A stretch of 64,000 bases of DNA from Sandaracinaceae bacterium. Its GTDB lineage: Bacteria; Myxococcota_A; Polyangia; Polyangiales; Houyiibacteriaceae. Shown in pieces: positions 1 to 6,535 of this stretch (position 1 is its first letter; every line of letters begins with the position of its first letter). The notes beneath the pieces were generated by a model. The model made no database searches and was not told the origin of the DNA. It saw nothing but the letters and a program-made list of their open reading frames with translations. The DNA lies in the NCBI GenBank assembly GCA_016706685.1, contig JADJJE010000008.1, positions 186,001 to 250,000 of the forward strand. Reading direction: 5' to 3'. The translations under genes were made by a program, and so were the position numbers.

Positions 1-1149
1 GCCTACGCCGCGTCGGCCCAGGCGCTGTGCTTGGTGCTGGCCTCGAGCGCCTACGCCCGGCTCGCGGCGCGCTGGTCGGTGCGGCGCCTGATCAGCCGCG
101 TGATCCTGTTCTTCGTGGCCTGCCTGCTGCTGTTCTATGCGGCCGCACGCGCAGAGCTCCCGCACCTCGGCTTCGTGTTCTACGTGTGGGTGGGCGTCTT
201 CAACGTGGCGGTCATCGCGCAGTTCTGGGCGTTCGCCAACGACGTGTATCCGCGCGTGAGCGGCGAGCGCATCTTCCCCATCATCATGCTGGGCATGGGC
301 GTGGGCGGCTGGCTGGGGTCGAAGCTCGCCGCTGGGCTCTACCGCTGGGGCGTGGGCAGCTTCGAGATGATGCTGGTGGCTGCGGCGCTGCTGCTGCTGC
401 ACGCGGGCCTCTACCGGGTGGTGCACCGCATGCGCGACCGCGGTGGGCTCGACGCCCCGCGCGACAGCCACCCGGAGCCGGCCCCCTTCAGCATGCGCGG
501 CGCCTTCGCGCTGCTGGCCGAGAGCCGCTACCTGCAGCTCATCGCGGCCATGCTGATCGCCGCCAACCTGGTGAACACCACGGGCGAGTATCTGCTGAGC
601 GTGGCCGTGAAGGCCGCGGCCGAGAGTGCCCCGGACGAGCGCGCCTTCATCGGCGCGTTCTATGGGGACTTCCACGCGCACGTGAACCTGGGCGTGCTGC
701 TGGTGCAGGGGCTGCTCACCTCGCGGCTGGTGCGCCACGGCGGCATCCGCGCGGTCGTCTTCGCGCTGCCGCTGGTGGCGCTCTCGGCCTACTCGCTGAT
801 CGCCGTGGGAGCGACCTTCGCCATCATCCGCTGGGCCAAGGTGGCCGAGAACACCACCGACTACTCGGTCATGGGCACCGCCAAGGCGCTGCTGTTCCTG
901 CCCACCACGCGCGAGGAGAAGTACAAGGCCAAGGTCGCCATCGACACGGTCTTCGTGCGCATCGGCGACGTGCTGGCCAGCGGGCTGGTGGCGCTCGGGC
1001 TGCACGTGTTCGCGCTGAACACGCGCGGCTTTGCGCTGGTCAACGTGGCGGTCATCGCCGTGTGGCTGCTGTTGGCGCTCGGCATCTCGCGCCGCTACCG
1101 GGCGCTGTCTCTCGAGCGGGAGCGCTTCTCGAACCCGCCGGAGGCGTAG
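1..1149 (+). CDS. NTP/NDP (ATP/ADP) translocase-like membrane transporter, 5' truncated by window edge
   Basis: The frame is open from base 1, so the true start lies outside the window; 382 residues are visible. Roughly ten hydrophobic helices alternate with short charged loops, as in MFS-fold carriers. A block near residues 295-320 (FLPTTREEKYKAKVAIDT, then VRIGD) resembles the conserved C-terminal signature of bacterial homologues of the plastid/rickettsial ATP:ADP translocase. Free-living bacteria carry such homologues with unproven substrates, so nucleotide exchange is not established here. It stands alone; the next gene starts 46 bp downstream on the same strand. Confidence 0.75.
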   Translation, partial: AYAASAQALCLVLASSAYARLAARWSVRRLISRVILFFVACLLLFYAAARAELPHLGFVFYVWVGVFNVAVIAQFWAFANDVYPRVSGERIFPIIMLGMGVGGWLGSKLAAGLYRWGVGSFEMMLVAAALLLLHAGLYRVVHRMRDRGGLDAPRDSHPEPAPFSMRGAFALLAESRYLQLIAAMLIAANLVNTTGEYLLSVAVKAAAESAPDERAFIGAFYGDFHAHVNLGVLLVQGLLTSRLVRHGGIRAVVFALPLVALSAYSLIAVGATFAIIRWAKVAENTTDYSVMGTAKALLFLPTTREEKYKAKVAIDTVFVRIGDVLASGLVALGLHVFALNTRGFALVNVAVIAVWLLLALGISRRYRALSLERERFSNPPEA

Positions 1150-1195
1150 TGCTCGAGGACGGGTGGTCGGCGCGGCGGACTGCTAGGCTCCCGGC

Positions 1196-1567
1196 ATGTT
1201 CGGAAACCTGATTCACCTCGCCATCTCCTGGGTGGTCCTCACCATCGCATTCCTCGCCGCCGCCGCCATCGTTCCCGGCTTCGAGATCAAGGACGCCAAG
1301 TCCGGCTTCTGGGTCGCGGCGCTCTTTGCCGTGGTCAACGTGCTGGTAGGCTGGCTGATCGCGCTCTTGTTCGGCGTGGCCACGCTGGGCATCGCGTGCC
1401 TGCTGCCCGGGCTGGTGCGCTTCGTGGTCACCGTGGTGGTGATCAAGATCGTGGCAGGCCTGACCAGCGCGCTGAAGGTGAAGGGCATCTTCCCCGCCGC
1501 GCTGGCCGCCGTGGTCATGAGCTTGGTGGCCGCATTGCTCGAGTACGGCCTCAAAATGATGGGGTGA
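1196..1567 (+). CDS. Small four-helix membrane protein, phage-holin superfamily IV-like (PF04020 type)
   Basis: The 123-residue protein is almost entirely hydrophobic, with four predicted membrane helices (about residues 4-26, 37-58, 62-84, 97-117) and short loops. This size and four-helix layout, including a polar loop after helix 1 (PGFEIKDAKSGF), match the broadly distributed 'mycobacterial 4TMS phage holin' family. Most members are chromosomal membrane proteins of unknown role, not phage lysis genes. No lysis or phage genes are nearby. It converges on the RRM-like gene, with one base between the two stop codons. Confidence 0.7.
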   Translation: MFGNLIHLAISWVVLTIAFLAAAAIVPGFEIKDAKSGFWVAALFAVVNVLVGWLIALLFGVATLGIACLLPGLVRFVVTVVVIKIVAGLTSALKVKGIFPAALAAVVMSLVAALLEYGLKMMG

Positions 1568-1568
1568 C

Positions 1569-1961
1569 CTAGAACTCCTCGGCGGCGTCCTCGTCGGTCC
1601 AGTCGTCGCCGTCGCCGTCGTCGTCGTCGTCGCCGTCGAAGTCGTCGTCCAGCTCGTCCTCGTCGTCGGCCAAGACCTCGTCTTCTTCTTCTTCGTCGTC
1701 CGCGGCCACGGGGACCTCGTCGTCATCCGGGTCCCAGACCGTGACGGCCAGGTAAGACTCCTCAATGGCCGCGCCGTCCAGCTCGCCTAGGGCGACCTCG
1801 GCCTCCCACTGCTCCGAGTACTCCACCCACGCACGGCGTCCGGTGCGGGTGTTGGCCAGGAAGCCCGTGGCGGTGACCTCACCAAACTCTTCGCACAGCT
1901 CGAGCAGCTCGTCTTCGTCGAAGTCGAGCGGCAGGCCGCGGATCATGATCTTCAAGGACAT
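1569..1961 (-). CDS. RRM-like RNA-binding protein with a long acidic tail
   Basis: 130 residues from the ATG at 1961, chosen because a strong Shine-Dalgarno (GAGGAGG) lies five bases upstream; the longer frame upstream reads like non-coding sequence. Residues 1-75 look like a single RNA-recognition motif. MSLKIMIRGLP occupies the RNP2 position, and GRRAWVEYS occupies the RNP1 position without the usual aromatic pair. Residues about 78-130 are almost all Asp/Glu, encoded by GAC/GAG-rich repeats. Known bacterial RRM proteins bind RNA and often act in cold or post-transcriptional regulation; the acidic tail could modulate that or contact basic partners (inference). Confidence 0.7.
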   Translation of the reverse strand: MSLKIMIRGLPLDFDEDELLELCEEFGEVTATGFLANTRTGRRAWVEYSEQWEAEVALGELDGAAIEESYLAVTVWDPDDDEVPVAADDEEEEDEVLADDEDELDDDFDGDDDDDGDGDDWTDEDAAEEF

Positions 1962-2080
1962 GGGAACCTCCTCGACGCCGAGTGCGCCACGTTCAGAGCC
2001 ACTGAGCGGAGCTGCCAGCAAGGCACGTGCCACTTGTTGCGAGCGCCACCTTCTGCTCGATGGCCGGCCCGGGAGCGGAC

Positions 2081-2327
2081 ATGGGCACCCACGGCTGAAG
2101 CCGTGGGCAGCAAACCTGGCCTGGACATACCGAAAGTCCGCCCAAGGGGCGGACTACGCGATCGACAACGGGGTGTGTTCTACCAAGGGTGGCCGGACGC
2201 AGTGTCCGAGTACCCTGGGTAGGGCAAACCCTGCTGGCAGCCACCTAGTCCGCCGCCGATAGGCGGGGGACTTTAGGCAGTACGATCACTTGGTTTGCTG
2301 CCCACGGCTTCAGCCGTGGGTGCCCAT
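2081..2327. repeat. 247-bp palindromic structured element with 36-bp perfect terminal inverted repeats (MITE/REP-like)
   Basis: Bases 2081-2116 are the exact reverse complement of 2292-2327. Each arm contains its own palindrome, CCCACGGCTGAAGCCGTGGG (2088-2107 and, complementary, 2301-2320). Between the arms are three further hairpins: 2136-2154 (8-bp stem), 2180-2222 (long stem with small bulges) and 2247-2272 (11-bp stem with one mismatch). Folded, the element is a four-way junction. There is no convincing ORF inside. REP/BIME and IS200/IS605-derived elements share this palindromic-end style. It occupies most of the 488-bp gap between the RRM gene and the sigma-54 activator; the rest of that gap shows nothing clear. 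Confidence 0.8.
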
Positions 2328-2449
2328 CGCAGCTTGCAGCACATCGAATCGCCCTCCGCGCGCAACTTCTGCACTCGCCTGCGTGCCAAAGCTGCACTCG
2401 ACCTGCGCTTGCGCAACGATTGCGGGTGTCAACGCAGAGGGGCGCTGGT

Positions 2450-3835
2450 ATGTGTAGCGGAGGTCCCGTGCCTGGACAGCTGCTCATCGTCGAACCGGAG
2501 CCCCGTTCCGCGACCGCGCTCGCCACGCTGGCGCGCGGCCTGGGCTATGACGCGCTGGTCACCCCCGACCCCGTCGCCGCACTCGAGCAGGTGGCCACCG
2601 GGCACCTGGACGCCGTGCTGGTGCGCATCGACGCAGTCTCCTTCGACGCCGGCCAGTTCGTGGCGGATGCTCGGCGCGCGCAGGCCGAGACGTCCATCGT
2701 GGCGCTGACGCCCGACGGCGATCTCGAGCGCGCGGTGGAAGCCATGAAGCGCGGCGCCGATCACTGTCTCACGCTGCCCGCCCGCCCAGAGGCCGCCCGC
2801 GCCGTGCTCCTGCGCGCCATGCAGCGGCCCCAGCAGGCGCGGGCCACACAGGCTGCCGAGGAGCGCGGAGGCCGTGTGGACCCCACGCAGGTGGGCGAGA
2901 TCGTGGGCAACCACCCGTCCATGCAGGCGCTGCTGGCCAAGGTGGCGCAGGCCGCGCGGAGCCGGGCCACGGTGCTGATCCACGGCGAGACGGGTACCGG
3001 CAAGGAGCTGGTGGCCGCCGCGCTGCACCAGAATTCACGGCGCGCGGGTGGGCCCTTCGTGAAGGTGAATTGCGCGGCCCTGGCGGAGTCCATGCTGGAG
3101 TCCGAGCTGTTCGGGCACGAGCGTGGCTCGTTCACGGGCGCGGCGGCGCGGCGCAAGGGGCGCTTCGAGCGCGCGGCGGGCGGCACGCTGTTCCTGGACG
3201 AGGTCAGCGAGATCCCGCGGTCGGTCCAGGTGAAGCTCCTGCGCTTCCTGCAGGAGCGGGAATTCGAGCGCGTGGGCGGCGACGAGACGCTGCGGGTGGA
3301 CGTGCGGATCGTGGCGGCCACCAACCGTGACCTGCGCTCCATGGTCACCGACGGGCTCTTCCGCGAGGACCTCTACTACCGGCTCAACGTCATTCGCCTC
3401 GAGGTGCCGCCGCTGCGCATGCGCCCGAGCGACATCACCCTGCTGGCCGAGGAATTCCTGCGCCGCTTTGCGGCCTCCGAAGACAAAGACGTGCGCGGCT
3501 TCGACGAGGCGGCCCACGCCCAGCTGCTGACCTACCCCTGGCCAGGCAACGTGCGCGAGCTGCAGAACGCCGTGGAGCAGGCCGTGGTGCTCGCCAGCGG
3601 GCCGCTGGTCACCGCGCAAGATCTGCCCATCGCCCCCATGAACGAGCGCGGCGTGGACCCGCTGAGCATGATCATCCCGGGCGTCACGCTGGCCGAGCTC
3701 GAGCGCTACGCCATCTTGAAGACGCTGGAGTCGGTGGACGGCTCCCCGGCGCGCGCCGCCGAGATCCTGGGGATCAGCCGGCGCACCATCCACTACCGCC
3801 TCAACGAGTGGGGCCTGGGCCGCGGGCGCGCGTAG
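2450..3835 (+). CDS. Sigma-54-dependent NtrC-family transcriptional activator with degenerate receiver domain
   Basis: 461 residues from the ATG at 2450. A GTG at 2468 with GGAGG four bases upstream is an equally good start. Residues about 10-125 have a receiver fold, but the acidic pocket reads EPE, the phospho-acceptor position appears to be Arg59, and the conserved Lys is Leu109, so phosphorylation is doubtful. The AAA+ domain is intact: Walker A GETGTGKE (179-186), the sigma-54 contact loop as GSFTGA (226-231) and Walker B TLFLDE (246-251). A Fis-type helix-turn-helix closes the protein (about 433-455). It should remodel sigma-54 polymerase at enhancer-dependent promoters; its signal is unknown. 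Confidence 0.92.
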   Translation: MCSGGPVPGQLLIVEPEPRSATALATLARGLGYDALVTPDPVAALEQVATGHLDAVLVRIDAVSFDAGQFVADARRAQAETSIVALTPDGDLERAVEAMKRGADHCLTLPARPEAARAVLLRAMQRPQQARATQAAEERGGRVDPTQVGEIVGNHPSMQALLAKVAQAARSRATVLIHGETGTGKELVAAALHQNSRRAGGPFVKVNCAALAESMLESELFGHERGSFTGAAARRKGRFERAAGGTLFLDEVSEIPRSVQVKLLRFLQEREFERVGGDETLRVDVRIVAATNRDLRSMVTDGLFREDLYYRLNVIRLEVPPLRMRPSDITLLAEEFLRRFAASEDKDVRGFDEAAHAQLLTYPWPGNVRELQNAVEQAVVLASGPLVTAQDLPIAPMNERGVDPLSMIIPGVTLAELERYAILKTLESVDGSPARAAEILGISRRTIHYRLNEWGLGRGRA

Positions 3836-4106
3836 GCTGGCCGGGGCTGGACTGCCGCTGCCGGCTCTCCACCACCCCGCTGGGCGTGTCGAGCGAGAGC
3901 AGCTCCACCAGCGCCCCCACGCTGCCGTCGTAGGCTTCGAACAGCTCCACCAGGGCCCGCAGCTCCTCGCTGGGTGGCTGCTCCGCGCACAGCTTCTCGA
4001 GGGCCCGCTGCACCAGCACGCGCCGCACCTTGAGCTGCCCGAGGAGCTCGGGCGACACCAGATCGGTGGCGTCCACGGTGGAGCGGGGCTTGGCGCGGCG
4101 GGTCAC
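3801..4106 (-). CDS. Small hypothetical protein, converges on the sigma-54 activator
   Basis: 101 residues, charged and mostly helical, with no signal peptide or membrane segment. The middle (about residues 20-70) is rich in Leu, Glu and Arg, and its hydrophobic spacing is compatible with a short helical bundle. The last 12 codons overlap the 3' end of the convergent activator gene by 35 bp, and the tail is low-complexity Arg/Pro/Gly. Codon use fits the surroundings. I do not recognise the family; the overlap is the main reason for caution. Confidence 0.5.
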   Translation of the reverse strand: MTRRAKPRSTVDATDLVSPELLGQLKVRRVLVQRALEKLCAEQPPSEELRALVELFEAYDGSVGALVELLSLDTPSGVVESRQRQSSPGQPTRARGPGPTR

Positions 4107-4257
4107 GGGGCTGCAAGGAGCAAGGTCCGTGCCGGTGGGCTGCGTGTGGTCCTCGTCTATGAGGCGCCCCGAGGAACGACCGTGATGCTCGCGCTGACGC
4201 CGGCCAGCGCGGGATCGATTCCTGCGACGGCTGAAGCACGTTGATGACTGGTGACTG

Positions 4258-4527
4258 CTAGTCGTCCGCGGGGATGGGCGTGAGCGTCCCGAGCTCGCGT
4301 CGCAGCCGCTCGAGGTAGTCGCCAGCGACGAACGCGAGCACGTAGCCGCAGTCGAGGCACACGCGCGCCGACGTGATCCCGTAGGCCTTCATGCCGGTGT
4401 CGGCCCACGACTTGTCGGGCCCCTGGAACCTCACCTCGAGGCTCTTGTTGGTGCTCTGCGTCTTGTAGAGCGTGACCGGCGTGAGGTTCGATCCGGTGCA
4501 CACCGGGCAGTGGAGATCGTGCGTCAT
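4258..4527 (-). CDS. Small zinc-ribbon-like protein
   Basis: 89 residues from the ATG at 4527, chosen because it directly precedes the first metal-site pair. CPVC (about residues 7-10) and CLDC (about 58-61) are spaced like a zinc ribbon, with a basic/aromatic segment between them. No membrane helix is clear, although residues 62-70 are hydrophobic. Such single zinc ribbons occur in many uncharacterised bacterial proteins and predict a metal-stabilised fold, not a function. It is divergent from the MORN-like gene at 4617. Confidence 0.65.
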   Translation of the reverse strand: MTHDLHCPVCTGSNLTPVTLYKTQSTNKSLEVRFQGPDKSWADTGMKAYGITSARVCLDCGYVLAFVAGDYLERLRRELGTLTPIPADD

Positions 4528-4616
4528 GCACTCGAGGCTACACGACGGCGGGGTCCACGTTTGCAGCGCAGCGCCGATCCGAGCGAGCATGGACGCGCCG
4601 CACGAGGAGTGTTCAC

Positions 4617-5642
4617 GTGACCAGCGCCCAGACCGAGCTCGACCGTTCGCCGCCCGAGGTTCCGGACTTCGATGCTCCGCCCACCGTCACCGAGAACCCC
4701 CTGGATGCGCAGGGTGCACCAACCGGCCGCTGGGTCGTGGCCCGCGGCGACTCGGTGTTCGTGGCCACCTACCAGGACGGTCGCGCGTCGGGGCGGTTCG
4801 TGCGGTTCGTGGATGCGCGCCGGTTCGAAGTGGGACAGCTGGTCCCGCGGCCCGACCTCCTGCCGAACGTGCTTCCGCTCGAGACCGCCACCGACGGACA
4901 CGTGGACGGGGCCGCGTTCTGGGGCCGCGCGGGATCGGTGTGTGTCGGGCGGTGGATCGTGCTGCACCCGGGCGGCGCCGTGCTTAGGGCCATCGAGTTC
5001 GACGACAGCGGCCTCCCGCATGGACTCTGGCGCGAGTGGGACGCTGCGGGTCAGCTCGTGCGGCACGAGACCCACGAGCGGGGATTCCTCACCGGGCGGG
5101 CGTGGCGCTGGACGGGCAAGAAGCTCGTGGCCACCGAGTATCGGCATGGGGCACCGGTGCTGGCTGCGCGCTCGCTCGGCCCCGTGCTGCGTTCGCTGTT
5201 CTCGGCCCGGGACGTGGCAGATGTCGGCGCCGTGGTCGAGCCTCGTGGCGGCCCGCGGCTGCTCTGGGTGCTCGCCGGGCAGGGGCTGCTGCAGCCGCTG
5301 TCGCGGCACGTGTGCGACCACCTCCGGCTGTATGGCGAGCCTCGCCAGGCCGAGGTGGCCGCCTTCCTGCTGCGCTTGCCGGACGGGGTGAGCGCACACG
5401 ACCTGAAGCGCGCTGGGCTAGGGGGCGCCGTGGGGAGGCACGTGACGTCGTGGACCGCAGGACGCAGGGCAGCACTCGCGGCGCGCCTATCGGGTGGGGC
5501 GCGCCAGCTCTTCGACGAGCTTCGCAAGACCTGCAGCGACGCCCTCGACCAGCTGGGGGAGCCCGTGGAAGACGCGTGGCTCGACGCGGCGCTCGAGGAC
5601 ACGGCCCCACCAGCGGAGGCCACTGCAGAAGCAGGCCGGTAG
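4617..5642 (+). CDS. MORN/YwqK-like repeat protein of unknown function
   Basis: 341 residues from a GTG preceded by GAGGAG. The N-terminal half carries repeated 'G.W..W...G.L......G' strands (for example GLWREWDAAGQLVRHETHE), the pattern seen in MORN and YwqK-like repeats that form elongated beta-hairpin stacks. The C-terminal half (about 180-341) is Leu/Ala/Arg-rich and helical with no recognisable motif. There is no signal peptide, so it is probably cytoplasmic. YwqK-like proteins sometimes accompany polymorphic toxins as immunity proteins, but no toxin is adjacent here, so that role is not supported. Confidence 0.65.
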   Translation: MTSAQTELDRSPPEVPDFDAPPTVTENPLDAQGAPTGRWVVARGDSVFVATYQDGRASGRFVRFVDARRFEVGQLVPRPDLLPNVLPLETATDGHVDGAAFWGRAGSVCVGRWIVLHPGGAVLRAIEFDDSGLPHGLWREWDAAGQLVRHETHERGFLTGRAWRWTGKKLVATEYRHGAPVLAARSLGPVLRSLFSARDVADVGAVVEPRGGPRLLWVLAGQGLLQPLSRHVCDHLRLYGEPRQAEVAAFLLRLPDGVSAHDLKRAGLGGAVGRHVTSWTAGRRAALAARLSGGARQLFDELRKTCSDALDQLGEPVEDAWLDAALEDTAPPAEATAEAGR

Positions 5643-5687
5643 GCTCAGTCCGACTCGAGGATGGTTGCGACGCCCGCCACGACCCCA

Positions 5688-6470
5688 CTACGCGCGCACG
5701 GGTTCGTACTCGGGCACGGCTCCCACGGCGAGCTTCTTGCGCACGTCCTCGAGGGGTTGCTCCAGCAGTGAGACCCAGTCCGTGACGGGCAGCCAGCGCG
5801 CGCGCAGGCCGCGAACGAAGCCGCCGAGGATGATGGCGCGGTTCTGGAAGACGCGTGGATCCACCAGCCCCGACGCGCCCGGCCGCCCACCCGCGAGGGC
5901 ACTGCCGGCCAGCCCCGTCAGGATCAAGAAAGCAACCCCCAGGTTGCCCATCTGCGCGAAACCGAAGGCAAGAAGCGAGAGCTCTCCCACGATGTCACCC
6001 TTGTAGCCGGTGAGCGTGTGCCAGAGATCGTGCGTGTCGCGCATGTACTCGCGCAGGAACGCCAGCTCCGGGGACGTGACGTGCTCCGTGATGCGCCCCT
6101 CTTGCGAGGCCTCCACCAGCCCGTCGGCGCTGATGCCCTCGGCCTCCACGAAGGCCAGGTACGCGCGCCCGAGGCTACCATCGGGCATCTGCCGGAGCCG
6201 CTCACGGTCGGTCAGCGCCTCCACCACGGGCGGCCGCTTGGCGAAGAGCGCGCGGCCCTCTTCGGACTCGATGAAGTGGCCCACCTGCCGCACCTCGATG
6301 GGCCCGATCATGGACTCGAAGAGCGTGAACACGTGCCGCGTGTCCTTCGGGTCTTCCATGATGCCCTTGAGCCCGCCCGCGATGCGGCTGGGGTGGAACA
6401 TGGGCATGCCCGCGCGGTGCATGAGCCGCGCCGTGCGCACAAACAAACTCGCCTCGTCGCGCAGTGCCAT
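5688..6470 (-). CDS. COQ4-like protein (ubiquinone-biosynthesis scaffold family)
   Basis: 260 residues from the ATG at 6470. The metal-binding signature of COQ4 proteins is visible as HDLWHTLTGYKGDIVGE (about residues 146-162), matching the H-D-x2-H-x11-E ligand pattern. Eukaryotic COQ4 organises the coenzyme Q biosynthetic complex and has recently been linked to C1 decarboxylation/hydroxylation of the ring; bacterial homologues are less studied. A hydrophobic stretch near 165-185 could associate with membrane. The gene is alone and divergent from the propeller lipoprotein at 6536. A quinone-related role is inferred from the family only. Confidence 0.8.
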   Translation of the reverse strand: MALRDEASLFVRTARLMHRAGMPMFHPSRIAGGLKGIMEDPKDTRHVFTLFESMIGPIEVRQVGHFIESEEGRALFAKRPPVVEALTDRERLRQMPDGSLGRAYLAFVEAEGISADGLVEASQEGRITEHVTSPELAFLREYMRDTHDLWHTLTGYKGDIVGELSLLAFGFAQMGNLGVAFLILTGLAGSALAGGRPGASGLVDPRVFQNRAIILGGFVRGLRARWLPVTDWVSLLEQPLEDVRKKLAVGAVPEYEPVRA

Positions 6471-6535
6471 GCCCACCAGCCTACCACGGCAGCCAAGCAC
6501 ACCGAACCCGGACCAACTCCCGCTATGATGCCCGG

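Noticed and set aside
1196..1567. Phage lysis cassette suggested by the holin-like gene
   Set aside because: No endolysin, spanin or phage genes around; family is common in chromosomes.
1584..1700. GTC/GTCGTC tandem-like repeats
   Set aside because: Codon repeats for the acidic tail of the RRM-like protein, not an independent microsatellite.
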